A DNA stretch of 64,000 nucleotides from Photobacterium sp. Ph5 (GTDB taxonomy: Bacteria > Pseudomonadota > Gammaproteobacteria > Enterobacterales > Vibrionaceae): the NCBI RefSeq assembly GCF_022129445.1, contig NZ_JADQAQ010000009.1:2998-66997 (forward strand). Direction: 5' to 3'. Both the position numbers and the translations under genes were made by a program. Below are positions 8,366 to 18,152 of the stretch, piece after piece; positions within the stretch are counted from its first letter, which is position 1; each line of letters begins with the position of its first letter. The notes below the pieces were generated by a model that worked only from the letters and a program-made list of their open reading frames with translations, ran no database searches and was not told the origin of the DNA.

Positions 8366-9892
8366 TTAATGGACATTTACATTTTTTACTATTGGTTGCG
8401 TTTTCTTAAACTTAAACAATGTTAAGAGCGGTAATAGCACAATGTAAGAAACAAAGATAAAGCCAAAGGTATAAACAAAAGCAAGCAGTGTTGATTGCTG
8501 ATGCAATAATTCACTGACTTGAGCGATAAAATGAGGATCCGTCACAGTTGTATGCTGCATCATTGCTTGCTGCTGTAACTGCGGATTACTTAATGTTAAA
8601 TCTGCACCTAAAGCATGCCACTCTCGTTGCTCTGTACGTGTAAAATACGTATTAACAATAGAGATACCGAATGACCCACCAATGGTTCGGCAAAGGTTGA
8701 AAATAACTGCACCACCAACGGTATCGGCATGACTCAATGTTCGATAAGCCATTTGACTCAATGGTGCAAATACAAGCCCCATACCTAACCCTTGCACAAT
8801 AGATGGCATTAATACCCAGTAATAATCAATATTCATTGAATATTGCATCATTAAGTATGTACCAAGGATATTAAAACCGAGCCCTACTGCCACTAGCATA
8901 CGTGGATCTAATCGATCCATGAACCTCGCTATCACTAATAGTACAATGGCAGAGGTTAATCCCCTCGGTGCCATGGCAAAACCTGTCGCTTCTACAGGAT
9001 AATGCAGTAACTGCTCTAGCATCATAGGCTGTAATTGGGTAATGCCAAACATCCCCATTGAGAAGCCAGCCATCATTAGACAAGAAACAGCAAGGTTTCT
9101 ATCTTTAAGTAGCCACATAGGGGCGACATCGCCTTTCGTGATCCATGAGCGCGCAATAAAGAAAATCCACGCAATCACACTGATCACAGCCGAGAATAGA
9201 ATAAGGTTAGATTCGAACCACCCTTCTTCATTACCTCTGTCTAACACCATTTGTAACAGCCCAATACCGATAGTCATACCTATCACTAAAGGCCAATCTA
9301 ATTTGCTCTTACCGCGTCCATCTAACTTCACAAAGAAATAAAGCAGAGATAAGCAAATCAAACCAATTGGAACGTTAACGTAAAAAATCCAGCGCCAATC
9401 CATATTTTCAGTGATAATACCGCCAACAGTCGGACCTAAAATCGGACCCAGTAAGATCCCGACACTGAATAACGCCATTGCTTTACCACGCTCTTCAGGC
9501 GGATAAATTTGTACCATGATAGATTGTGATAATGGGATAACTGATGCCCCAAACGCGCCTTGGAAAATCCTGAAAACCACCATCTCAGCAAGGCTGTCAG
9601 CCTGTCCACATAAAGCAGACATCACCACAAAACCCGCGACAGAAAATAGTAATAATTTACGCACTCCAAACTTTAGCGCTAAATAACTCGCTAACGGTAT
9701 GAAGATTGCCTCAGCCATCGAATATGAGGTTAAAACCCATGTTACTTGCTCAGAAGTTACGCCTAACGCTCCCATCATATGAGGCAAAGCAACATTCGCG
9801 ATAGTCATGTCTAACAGCACCATAATGGCGGAGAGCATGACAGCAAAAGTGATCAACAACCGATTGGCTGGCGTTAACGTCGCACCTGTCAT
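8366..9892 (-). CDS. emrB: MFS drug efflux permease, EmrB/QacA (DHA2) family
   Basis: This 508-aa protein has 14 predicted TM helices and DHA2 motifs: LDMTIANVALPHM in TM1, FRIFQGAFGASVIPLSQS and GPILGPTVGGII in motif C, and NVPIGL. Together with an EmrA-type adaptor and TolC it would expel hydrophobic drugs or uncouplers across both membranes using the proton gradient. Its ATG overlaps the EmrA stop (TAATG), so the pair is translationally coupled. No TolC gene and no EmrR-like regulator lie beside it. Confidence 0.93.
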   Translation of the reverse strand: MTGATLTPANRLLITFAVMLSAIMVLLDMTIANVALPHMMGALGVTSEQVTWVLTSYSMAEAIFIPLASYLALKFGVRKLLLFSVAGFVVMSALCGQADSLAEMVVFRIFQGAFGASVIPLSQSIMVQIYPPEERGKAMALFSVGILLGPILGPTVGGIITENMDWRWIFYVNVPIGLICLSLLYFFVKLDGRGKSKLDWPLVIGMTIGIGLLQMVLDRGNEEGWFESNLILFSAVISVIAWIFFIARSWITKGDVAPMWLLKDRNLAVSCLMMAGFSMGMFGITQLQPMMLEQLLHYPVEATGFAMAPRGLTSAIVLLVIARFMDRLDPRMLVAVGLGFNILGTYLMMQYSMNIDYYWVLMPSIVQGLGMGLVFAPLSQMAYRTLSHADTVGGAVIFNLCRTIGGSFGISIVNTYFTRTEQREWHALGADLTLSNPQLQQQAMMQHTTVTDPHFIAQVSELLHQQSTLLAFVYTFGFIFVSYIVLLPLLTLFKFKKTQPIVKNVNVH

Positions 9893-10941
9893 TACTTCGT
9901 CTCTGCTAACGTATCAATAGTGACTTCAGCACTCGCTCCAACACGAAGCAAAGGCTTACCTTTTAAATCATCGAAGTGAATACGAACAGGAAAGCGTTGA
10001 GGGACTTTAACCCAGTTACCCGTTGCATTTTCAGGAGGGAGTAATGAAAATGATGAGCCACTTGCTGGTGATAATGCAATAACATGACCTTGATATGTCA
10101 CATCTGGGTACATGTCTAAAACAATGCTGGCTTTCATACCTTGTTTTAATAAACCAATTGATTTTTCTTTATAGTTAGCTTGAAGCCACGCTGTATTATC
10201 TTCAATTAAAGGCATTACGGATAATCCAGGCGATACAATACTACCAGGACGCACACTCACCTTACCTAAGCGACCATCATAAGGAGCATAAATATTAGTA
10301 TAAGATAAATTCAATGTTGCTTGGCTTAATGCTGCAGCTGCTTGTTTTACTTGAGGCGCTTCATCACCTTTAGCTCCTTGCTGATTAATTAACTGACTCA
10401 TTTTAGCGCGTGCGGCTTCTAATGCCGTTTGAGCAGAAGCTAATTTGGCTTTAGCATCATCACCTTGCTGTAAAGGTAATAGTTTACGATTTACTAAATC
10501 CATCACTCGACGGTAATTTTTTTGCACATCAACAAGCGTAGCGTCTGCTGATCGCACATTAGCACTTGCCGCTAAAATTGCATCATCTGTCGCTTTGTTT
10601 TGCTGTGTCGCGACTTCATACGCTGCTTTTGCTTTTTCAAGCTCAATTTCAAATGGTGCCGGATCGATAGATAACAATAAGTCACCTTCTGCGACATGTT
10701 GGTAATCACTTACATTAACCGACATGACTTTGCCACTTATTTGTGGTGCAACATATAATATATTGGCATGTACATAGGCATCATCAGTAGCGGGATATAA
10801 TTTTTGATGGCGCACATAAAAATACCCTGCTGTACCTAACAGTGCAGCTAAAATAATAAAAATAAAGAGGTTACGGAACAGATGTGAATTACTTTCTGAC
10901 GCCTGAAGTTGTTCAGACGGTGAGATATCAGTCGTTGCCAT
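9892..10941 (-). CDS. emrA: HlyD/EmrA membrane-fusion protein
   Basis: A 349-aa periplasmic adaptor with one N-terminal TM helix (about 24-44), a split biotinyl-lipoyl domain (ATDDAYVHANILYVAPQISGKV and IYAPYDGRLGKV), an alpha-hairpin rich in Ala/Gln and a beta-barrel C-terminal part. The family bridges the inner-membrane pump and TolC. Its last base is shared with the emrB start. An inverted repeat lies just upstream of its start. Confidence 0.93.
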   Translation of the reverse strand: MATTDISPSEQLQASESNSHLFRNLFIFIILAALLGTAGYFYVRHQKLYPATDDAYVHANILYVAPQISGKVMSVNVSDYQHVAEGDLLLSIDPAPFEIELEKAKAAYEVATQQNKATDDAILAASANVRSADATLVDVQKNYRRVMDLVNRKLLPLQQGDDAKAKLASAQTALEAARAKMSQLINQQGAKGDEAPQVKQAAAALSQATLNLSYTNIYAPYDGRLGKVSVRPGSIVSPGLSVMPLIEDNTAWLQANYKEKSIGLLKQGMKASIVLDMYPDVTYQGHVIALSPASGSSFSLLPPENATGNWVKVPQRFPVRIHFDDLKGKPLLRVGASAEVTIDTLAETK

Positions 10942-10953
10942 TAAAATATCCTA

Positions 10954-10974
10954 TTTAGCTGAAATATCGCTAAA
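10954..10974. promoter_or_regulatory. Inverted repeat upstream of emrA
   Basis: TTTAGC-N9-GCTAAA lies 13 bp upstream of the emrA ATG. The position fits an operator or leader hairpin controlling the efflux pair, but the cognate regulator is not in this window. Assignment is by symmetry and position only. Confidence 0.35.
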
Positions 10975-11020
10975 TTTGAGTCTAAATAATAAATATATAT
11001 TGTTGAAATAAATAACGTAT

Positions 11021-11464
11021 TTACAAATCACTTCCCCAAAAAGCAGGTTGGGGTTTTGTAAAATCTAATTGCGAAGATATTAACCACTCTCTTAATGCTA
11101 GTGGGTATAAATTGCTCGTTACCAAATCTTCTCTTTTTAGCCAGAAATAATCGATATGAGCTTCACAACTTTGAATGTTATCAACATTACTCTCTGTTTC
11201 TGATGACAATAAAAATAACAAGCATAGTTCAGTATTTAACTCTTTCCCTATCTGCCAATTGTTTTCTACCGCCCCCAAAAAACAATCAATATTAACCGTC
11301 AAGTTTGCTTCATCATGCAATTCACGAATCACCGTTGTTGTTGCTGATTCTTTTGCATCAATATGTCCACCAGGTAAAAATGTTTTGTCATCACCTTTAA
11401 CTCGTGTCACAAGCACGGCATCATCGTTTAATAAAATACCGCGAGCAGTTGAGTGAAAATGCAT
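11021..11464 (-). CDS. Nudix hydrolase
   Basis: A 147-aa protein with a Nudix box at about residues 32-54: GGHIDAKESATTTVIRELHD then EA, matching Gx5Ex7REUxEExGU with Asp for the first Glu of the EE pair. Nudix enzymes hydrolyse nucleoside diphosphates linked to another group, using Mg2+ held by the box. The substrate cannot be predicted. The gene stands alone. Confidence 0.88.
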   Translation of the reverse strand: MHFHSTARGILLNDDAVLVTRVKGDDKTFLPGGHIDAKESATTTVIRELHDEANLTVNIDCFLGAVENNWQIGKELNTELCLLFLLSSETESNVDNIQSCEAHIDYFWLKREDLVTSNLYPLALREWLISSQLDFTKPQPAFWGSDL

Positions 11465-11791
11465 ATTAAAGCCTTTTTATTATATGAGTTTCATAATCCA
11501 TAGCTGAATATTCACTCATAGTTTGAGAGTAATAACTTATAAATTACAAATCCGAAAAGAACTTACCGATTAATCTATTCTATATATCTAAATATAGTAA
11601 GAGATCTAATAGTATACGAAAAAACAACACGTTCTCTTAACTTTTAGTCAATCATTTGTGCAATGTAATATGCCGAAATAAGATACTTAGAGTATCATTC
11701 TAATAAATAACATCATTTTATAACTAATTTTGACTAAATATAAAAAACGCTGATACTTTCATATCAGCGTTTTTATTTAAATAGGCATCAC
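11465..11791. other. AT-rich intergenic region
   Basis: Apart from the terminator hairpin at 11746-11771, I see no ORF, repeat or RNA gene in these 327 bp. It carries the promoter of the Nudix gene. Confidence 0.6.
11746..11771. terminator. Terminator of the FAD/Fe-S dehydrogenase gene
   Basis: AACGCTGATA and TATCAGCGTT form a perfect 10-bp stem with a T tract on either strand. It lies just after the stop of the minus-strand dehydrogenase gene. Confidence 0.88.
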
Positions 11792-14620
11792 TTAAATACT
11801 GACTTTGTCGACCAAATATAGAATTGAACGGTATTCTATTCCGCTATGCTCAGATAGTCCTAATTCACAAGTGCGGCTATTTGAATAACCTTCCGTACAA
11901 CCTACAGGAACTTGGCGTTTCAACGGTGCCAACGCACTAGCATTCAGTTCAGGCTTAGTAAAACCTTTATCGCCAGCAAAACCACAGCAAGTAATATCAT
12001 CTGGAATAATCACTGCCTTCGCACAAGCTTTTGTGACTTTTTCCATCACCCCAGCTAACCCTTTACGGCGTGATGTACAGGTAATGTGTAACATCACAGG
12101 ATCTTCTTGCTGTGTTATGGTTAATTTTGGTAACACATAATTTGCAACAAATTCGAAAGGCTCATAGATTTTAATTTCACTGCGTAGTGTTTCTTTTCCT
12201 GTACTTGCACAAGGGCTGGTATCCATTAGTACAGGATAGGTTCCTTGGCTAGACGCTTCCCATAGCGCATTTTCTAATTGTTGTGCCTTGTTCGCTGCAG
12301 TTTCCGGAAAACCTTTACTGGTATATGGCATACCACAACATTGATTGTTCAAATCCTTCGGCATAACAACCTCATAGCCCGCTTTTTCAAGCAAGGAAAT
12401 TGTTACATCCATAAGTGGACGAGGATCTGTCGCTTTAGCTTCAGTACCCATTGTTCGTGCTGAACAGCTTGGAAAATAAACTATCTTTTCACGTCCAACC
12501 TTTTTGATCGTTAGTATCTCAGTTGATTTCGCGGCCAAAGGCATATGTGATGACCACATTGGAATACGATGACCAGACAATTTATACGCTGCTTTTGTCA
12601 GTTTACGCATATTTTTAGTACCAAGTACTTTATGCATGCCTCCCGCTACTGTTAAACCTGTCTTCGCCACCATTGTCACAGTACTAAAATGATCAGCAGT
12701 CCAATTCGCAATTTTTTTAGCTCTATCAGTGTGATTTTGGCGTAATTTGCGAACAAGCTCGCCAGTATTTATCCCAACAGGGCACCGATCGGCACATAAT
12801 CCTGTTGCAGCACAAGTATCTAGCCCGTAGTAACGGTAAGTTTTTTCCATTTGAGCAAGACGGCTAGGATCTTCGTTAGTCTTTCTTAAGCGAGAAATTT
12901 CACGAAATACAGTATTACGTTGGCGTGGGGTTAACGATAAATTACGAGAGGGACAAACAGGCTCACAAAAACCACATTCAACACACTTATCAATCAACTC
13001 ATCTGCTTCAGGCATCCCTTTAAGGTTTTTGATATGTGACTCTTTATCGTCATTAATGATCACGCCAGGGTTTAAAATGCCACGCTTATCAAAAATACGT
13101 TTAATGTTTTGCATTAATTGATAACCATCAGAACCCCACTCAAGCTCAATAAACGGTGCCATATTTCGCCCCGTACCATGCTCTGCTTTTAATGATCCTT
13201 TATAATCAACAGCAACTAACTGAGCCACTGCATCCATAAAATCACTATAACGCGTTATTTCTTCTTTATTATCAAATGATTGAGTAAATACAAAGTGTAG
13301 ATTTCCCGCCAATGCGTGACCAAAAATGATCGCTTCGTGATAATTAAACTGGGTAAATAACCCCTGTAACTCACGTACTGCTGGGGCTAACTGTTCAATA
13401 GGAAAGGCAACATCTTCAATGATCACTGTGGTCCCAGTCTCTCGCACAGCACCCACAGATGGAAATAGCTCTTTACGGATCCCCCATAACTGCTCACAGA
13501 TTTGTGTATCACGACTAAAATCAACTTGGGCTATTGGTGAGAAGCCATTGATAATCTTTAGTAATTGCTCTACTTGTTGCTGTAAAGCAGCCTCGCTCTC
13601 AGCATGAATTTCGATCAATAATGCCGCAGCTTCAGTATCACCTTTCTCACCAAGTTCGGCGATAAAACTTGGCATGCCCGGTTTATCCGCCACTGATGCT
13701 AAAGAACGGCTATCCATTAATTCAACTGCAGCAACTGAGGTTTTGCTCAACTCACTTACCGCAAGGCAAGTTATTTCAATATCACTAAAAACAAACAATC
13801 CAGAAGCTTTGTGTGCATGATTAACAACCGTGTTATAAGTCACATCAGCAATAAAACCTAATGTGCCTTCTGAACCAATAAAAAGGTGTTGTAAAACGTC
13901 AATTGGATCGTCAAAGTCAATCAGCGAATTAAGACTATAACCTGTGGTATTTTTTAAACGGTATTTATGACGGATTTTTGCTGCAAGTTCACTGTCTTCC
14001 TGGCACTGGGTAACAAGTGTCGTCAACTCATCAATCATCTCTACATGACTGAGTTTAAAAGCCTCAACACTGGCACTATCTAACGTATTTAATACAGTGC
14101 CATCAGCTAATACAACTGTCATTCCAGCAACTGTACGGTAGCTATTTTCAGAAGTTCCACAGCACATACCTGATGCATTGTTGGCAACAATACCGCCGAT
14201 CTTACATGTATTAATAGAGCCTGGATCAGGGCCAATTTTACGACCTAATGGTGCTAAATAAGCATTAACTTCTGCTCCAATAATCCCAGGCTGAAGCCAA
14301 ATCTGTTCGCCATCATTTAGTATTTTGTAATCACGCCAATTTCGAGTCAGCGTGATTAAGACAGAGTCAGACTGCGCTTGACCAGACAAGCTGGTACCTG
14401 CAGCTCTAAATGTCACAGAAATTTCTCGCTCATAACAAGTTTTAACCGCAAAAATAACCTCTTGCAAACTATCCAATTGAAGGACGACTTGAGGCGTTAA
14501 ACGGTAGAAACTGGCATCCGTACCATAAGCAAGTGCAAGTGTTGGATCGGTGATAATACGGGTTTTATCTATTTGTTGTTCTAATTGCGCAATCAGATCA
14601 AGGTAGGGCTGCTGCATCAT
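11792..14620 (-). CDS. FAD- and [4Fe-4S]-dependent D-2-hydroxyacid dehydrogenase (Dld-II/YdiJ type)
   Basis: This 942-aa multidomain oxidoreductase has an N-terminal FAD_binding_4 domain (about 35-180, including CKIGGIVANNASGMCCGTSE), an FAD-oxidase C domain (about 215-510, with KAEHGTGRNMAPF), two Fe-S motifs (CVECGFCEPVCP near 543 and CAATGLCADRCP near 601) and a C-terminal pair of cysteine-rich CCG domains (CCGMPYTSKGF near 758, CCGFAGDKGF near 876). The arrangement matches the respiratory D-lactate dehydrogenase Dld-II of Shewanella and E. coli YdiJ (D-2-hydroxyglutarate dehydrogenase). D-lactate is the likelier substrate from length, but this is not proved. The LysR gene transcribed divergently 119 bp away probably regulates it. 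Confidence 0.88.
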   Translation of the reverse strand: MMQQPYLDLIAQLEQQIDKTRIITDPTLALAYGTDASFYRLTPQVVLQLDSLQEVIFAVKTCYEREISVTFRAAGTSLSGQAQSDSVLITLTRNWRDYKILNDGEQIWLQPGIIGAEVNAYLAPLGRKIGPDPGSINTCKIGGIVANNASGMCCGTSENSYRTVAGMTVVLADGTVLNTLDSASVEAFKLSHVEMIDELTTLVTQCQEDSELAAKIRHKYRLKNTTGYSLNSLIDFDDPIDVLQHLFIGSEGTLGFIADVTYNTVVNHAHKASGLFVFSDIEITCLAVSELSKTSVAAVELMDSRSLASVADKPGMPSFIAELGEKGDTEAAALLIEIHAESEAALQQQVEQLLKIINGFSPIAQVDFSRDTQICEQLWGIRKELFPSVGAVRETGTTVIIEDVAFPIEQLAPAVRELQGLFTQFNYHEAIIFGHALAGNLHFVFTQSFDNKEEITRYSDFMDAVAQLVAVDYKGSLKAEHGTGRNMAPFIELEWGSDGYQLMQNIKRIFDKRGILNPGVIINDDKESHIKNLKGMPEADELIDKCVECGFCEPVCPSRNLSLTPRQRNTVFREISRLRKTNEDPSRLAQMEKTYRYYGLDTCAATGLCADRCPVGINTGELVRKLRQNHTDRAKKIANWTADHFSTVTMVAKTGLTVAGGMHKVLGTKNMRKLTKAAYKLSGHRIPMWSSHMPLAAKSTEILTIKKVGREKIVYFPSCSARTMGTEAKATDPRPLMDVTISLLEKAGYEVVMPKDLNNQCCGMPYTSKGFPETAANKAQQLENALWEASSQGTYPVLMDTSPCASTGKETLRSEIKIYEPFEFVANYVLPKLTITQQEDPVMLHITCTSRRKGLAGVMEKVTKACAKAVIIPDDITCCGFAGDKGFTKPELNASALAPLKRQVPVGCTEGYSNSRTCELGLSEHSGIEYRSILYLVDKVSI

Positions 14621-14739
14621 GGCTCCATGTATATATACGAGTTAATCGTTTTATTTTTTATAGGTATATTCTACTTTGCTCTGTATAGTTGATATATATT
14701 GCCTAATTCACATGTTTGTTGAAAAAAGTACACTAATAG

Positions 14740-15645
14740 ATGAAAACGACGAATAATCTACTCCTTTTTTATCACCTGATTGATAAAGGCTCCTTTAGCA
14801 AGGCTGCCGAGCACATTGGCTTAACAAAATCAGTGGTTAGTAAACGTATCACAGCACTTGAACAAGTGTTAGGCGTTCAGCTTATTTATCGGACCACGCG
14901 CAAATTGACACTGACAGAAGCTGGTGATGTTTTTTATCATCATGCGAGAGAAGTCTACAATGCGGTTCAAAATGCAGAAGACGCAATGAGCGGGTTAGGT
15001 GAAAGCTTAACAGGTAAGATCCGTATTACTGTCCCTACCATTTCGGGCGAACTTATTTTACCCGAAGCAATTGCAGCATTTAGCCGTCAATATCCTGATA
15101 TTCATATTGAAATGGATCTCGACAATCGCTTTGTTGATTTAGTACAGGAAGGATTTGATATTGCGATAAGAACAGGCGCAATGCCAGATTCAAGCTTTAT
15201 TGCCCGTCAATTAGTGCAAGCCCGTTGGGTGATATGTGCATCCCCCTGTTATATCAAACAACATGGCATTCCAAATCAACCCTATGACTTAGAACGTCAT
15301 AATTGTTTGGGCTATAGTTTTCAAGAAACAGGCGCGAATGAATGGTTAATTGAAGATAGATTAGGTCTTCATACCGTCAAAGTTAAGGGTAACTTTACCA
15401 CTAATAACGCCTCCGCTTTACGCGGTGCAGCACTACACGGACAAGGTTTAGTCTATGTTCCTAAAGTCTTAGTCGCAGAAGATCTTAAACAAGGCGTACT
15501 CGTTGAAGTGCTAACCGATTATGTCGCGAAATCATTAGGTATTTATGCGGTATATCCGTATACCAAACAACAACCGATGAAAGTGAAACTTTTTATTGAA
15601 CATATCTACCAGTATTATCAAAAATACCGAAATACCTTTAAATAA
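14740..15645 (+). CDS. LysR-family transcriptional regulator
   Basis: A 301-aa LysR protein: N-terminal winged HTH (about 1-60; FSKAAEHIGLTKSVVSKRITALEQVLGVQLIYRTTR) and a periplasmic-binding-like effector domain (about 88-295). It is divergent from the FAD/Fe-S dehydrogenase, the classical arrangement for a LysR regulator and its target. The effector is likely a hydroxy acid if the target assignment is correct. Confidence 0.93.
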   Translation: MKTTNNLLLFYHLIDKGSFSKAAEHIGLTKSVVSKRITALEQVLGVQLIYRTTRKLTLTEAGDVFYHHAREVYNAVQNAEDAMSGLGESLTGKIRITVPTISGELILPEAIAAFSRQYPDIHIEMDLDNRFVDLVQEGFDIAIRTGAMPDSSFIARQLVQARWVICASPCYIKQHGIPNQPYDLERHNCLGYSFQETGANEWLIEDRLGLHTVKVKGNFTTNNASALRGAALHGQGLVYVPKVLVAEDLKQGVLVEVLTDYVAKSLGIYAVYPYTKQQPMKVKLFIEHIYQYYQKYRNTFK

Positions 15646-15657
15646 AGAAAACACAAT

Positions 15658-16140
15658 TTAATTGATCGCCATCACTTCATACCAAATGACTTTATTACCA
15701 ATATGAACATCGATTTCTTCACCAATTTCACGACCAATCAATGCATCACCAAAAGGTGAAGTGGGTGTCACTATCGTCACCGTATTATTATCAACAGTTA
15801 AAACTAATCCACCAGCACTCGGGCCCAAAAACACAAAACGCATGTTATCGTTTTCATCTGCTAACGTTACAATATGCCCTAACAATACTGTCTCAAAGCT
15901 TTGAGGTAAGTTAGCTTGTAATATTTGATAAGCTGTGACGTCAGCTTTGCATTCTTCCACTCTTTGCGCTTGACCATGCGCTAAATAAGAAGCTTCCAGC
16001 GCTAATGTGTCATATTGATTTTCAGCAACATTCTCATCATCTGTCGCAGTATTGTATGCACGTAAAGCAGCTTCCGTTGCAGCTTGTAACGTTTGTTGTA
16101 ATCTTACTTGGATCGCATCCAGTAACGTCTGTTTATTCAT
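15658..16140 (-). CDS. GreA/GreB-family protein
   Basis: This 160-aa protein has an N-terminal helical hairpin (about 1-75) and a C-terminal FKBP-like Gre domain with TPTSPFGDALIGREIGEEI. At the hairpin tip the sequence DDENVAENQYD aligns with the acidic GDLKENAEYH tip of GreA, so RNA-cleavage stimulation is possible. It is close to GreA length but diverged, and is convergent with the LysR gene. It may act in the RNA polymerase secondary channel like other Gre relatives. Confidence 0.82.
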   Translation of the reverse strand: MNKQTLLDAIQVRLQQTLQAATEAALRAYNTATDDENVAENQYDTLALEASYLAHGQAQRVEECKADVTAYQILQANLPQSFETVLLGHIVTLADENDNMRFVFLGPSAGGLVLTVDNNTVTIVTPTSPFGDALIGREIGEEIDVHIGNKVIWYEVMAIN

Positions 16141-16258
16141 GGGTAATAATGCCTAAGACTCGTTAACGACGGCAGTATAACCTAGCCTATTTTTATCCCC
16201 AAATAGAAACGCCCCACATCATGCAGGACGTTAACATTACCTAGCCGCTGAATGTTTA

Positions 16259-16825
16259 TTAGAATTTATAATCAACAGTCCACATTACTTGTTCAGCACC
16301 TTTTAAGCGGGTATCGCCTACTTTAAAATTTTGATCGAGGTAACGGTAGGTAATATCCGATGAAATATTATCCGTTAGTTGCATCATTGCACCTAGTTGC
16401 CCTCCCCAAACAAAATCAGTAGAGCTCTTTTTACCACCTTCTTTATGCGACACTTTATTATGTGCAGCCCCCATCGATGCACCGGCAAAAAGATTGATAT
16501 TAGAAGTTACAGGTACTAGGTAATCGTATGAAGCTAAATACAGATCTTGCTTATGTTTTGCTTTCACGCTATCGACGCCAGCTTCAGAGAAATTGAATCT
16601 GTCTTTTTTATAACCGTAAGTTGCCATTAAACGGTGGTGATCATCAACAATAACACCACCACGAATTTGATAGCTGGCATCTTCACTGTGCATCTTATGA
16701 GGGCCTTTAAAATTATCAAGTTGATAACCCACACCACCACCTATAAATGTTTCCACATTCGTCGCCATCGCTGGTGCCGATACAATGCCTGCTAATACCA
16801 ATGTAGATAAAATAGACTTTTTCAT
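16259..16825 (-). CDS. Outer-membrane beta-barrel protein (OmpA/OmpX-like)
   Basis: The 188-aa precursor has a signal peptide ending SAPAMA and a mature domain of alternating amphipathic strands ending in the aromatic VDYKF, a typical outer-membrane insertion signal. Eight strands are likely. The ATHNVETFIGGGVGYQ-type start and the strand DITYRYLDQNF resemble porin-family small barrels. No peptidoglycan-binding domain is attached. Function is structural or adhesive at best; unknown. Confidence 0.85.
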   Translation of the reverse strand: MKKSILSTLVLAGIVSAPAMATNVETFIGGGVGYQLDNFKGPHKMHSEDASYQIRGGVIVDDHHRLMATYGYKKDRFNFSEAGVDSVKAKHKQDLYLASYDYLVPVTSNINLFAGASMGAAHNKVSHKEGGKKSSTDFVWGGQLGAMMQLTDNISSDITYRYLDQNFKVGDTRLKGAEQVMWTVDYKF

Positions 16826-17344
16826 AATTTTATTCCTAACTTATTGTTATAAATGAAAGTAAAAACCTAAGGGGAAGGTTAACTAGCTTTCAAAATGTCT
16901 GTGTCTTTTCGTTAGCAACAAAACTAAAGCACTTCTCCTGAATAAAAACTTAACAAACAATCCACCTTTTTGTTACCCAAATACAACCTGAATACAGCTA
17001 ACTTTAAGCGTCTATAAATCACTTCAAGTGTAAGTTTTTATTTCAAAATACATAAAAATTAATGATAGAGAGTGTAAATAGAAAAGCCTTTATAGGTTCA
17101 TCTAGATACTTTTTAACGGCTGTATTGCTTATTATCTATCGCACATACTGTCAATGCGTCGCTCAGAGAGTCCATTTCCATTTATATTGAACTTAGTTCC
17201 AAAATAGTATTTCGCTATTTACTCTAACCACAAAAATTTATTATTAATAACGTAATAACTAAAGTTCACCGCTTGAAACACGATAATAATGATATGAGCA
17301 CAATCAATGAACAACCAAACTCAAGCATTACGAATAACGAAATA
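16826..17344. other. Intergenic region without a supported gene
   Basis: This AT-rich stretch carries the minus-strand promoter of the beta-barrel gene and the upstream region of the solenoid-repeat gene. I see no RNA gene or strong hairpin. An in-frame TTG at 17273 and ATG at 17294 extend the downstream ORF but lack a convincing ribosome-binding site. Confidence 0.5.
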
Positions 17345-17905
17345 ATGAAAAAACCAATAAAGACACGATTGACTCTGCGTATGATCAGTGTCTTCTTACT
17401 ACTGGGAAACGCCGCACCACTCTATGCACTTTCACCTATTCACTTGCTCAACTATGTTGATTCATATGGCAATGTCTCATTAAGAAATAGTGGAGATATA
17501 CAATTACCCGACCCTCTTGTGATCACTGGTAATTTGAATCTTGAAAGAAGTAAAATTTCACAACTACCACGCAGCCTGACTGTAAATGGTAATCTTAATC
17601 TTGCTTACACTGAAGTTGAGTATCTACCATTGCTATTTAACGTCGATGGGTTCGTTAACCTTGCTCATTCAAAAATCAAAGAACTGAACTATGGTATGAG
17701 AGTGAAAGGCGATCTCAGTTTAATGGGAACAGAAATACAAAAGCTACCAGATAATCTTTATGTCAAAGGTGATTTATACTTAAACAATAGCAAGATAACT
17801 GAACTCCCTAATCAGATTATCGTTGATGGCAATATCTACATTAGAGGTACTAAAATAACTAATATTCCAGATAATGCGAAAATAAAAGGCCATATTATCA
17901 ATTAA
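17345..17905 (+). CDS. Exported short-repeat solenoid protein
   Basis: The predicted start at 17345 gives a good signal peptide (MKKPIKTRLTLRMIS, Leu-rich core, ending LYA); upstream TTG/ATG starts would bury it behind 24 polar residues. The ~160-residue mature part is made of about six degenerate repeats of ~21 residues with the pattern LPxxLxVxGNLxLxxTxIxxLP (for example VNGNLNLAYTEVEYLP and VKGDLYLNNSKITELP). This predicts a small right-handed or LRR-like solenoid with stacked Leu/Ile and GN/GD turns. No catalytic domain. Probably periplasmic binding or scaffold protein; function unknown. Confidence 0.75.
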   Translation: MKKPIKTRLTLRMISVFLLLGNAAPLYALSPIHLLNYVDSYGNVSLRNSGDIQLPDPLVITGNLNLERSKISQLPRSLTVNGNLNLAYTEVEYLPLLFNVDGFVNLAHSKIKELNYGMRVKGDLSLMGTEIQKLPDNLYVKGDLYLNNSKITELPNQIIVDGNIYIRGTKITNIPDNAKIKGHIIN

Positions 17906-18004
17906 TAAATCGTTAGATTACTTTAGGCATCGCAAGGCAAACGTTTGCTTTTAAATTTAAATAAATCTCAAATTATAGTTAGACGCAGCTTTTAAATATA
18001 AGAA

Positions 18005-18032
18005 AGCCAGAAATTTTTATTTATTTCTGGCT
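18005..18032 (-). terminator. Hairpin, terminator in minus orientation
   Basis: AGCCAGAAAT and ATTTCTGGCT form a perfect 10-bp stem with an 8-nt loop. On the minus strand it runs into TTCTTATATTT. It lies downstream of the short ORF at 18153-18221 and could end that transcript. Confidence 0.6.
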
Positions 18033-18152
18033 ACTGATACTCAATAAGTATTTATTATTACACTATTAAGATTTTGAACATTTAACAGAGAAATTGCTAA
18101 ATGTATAAGACTCTCTGAATCACCTTAAAGAAAGCCTTTCTGTTAGCATTGA

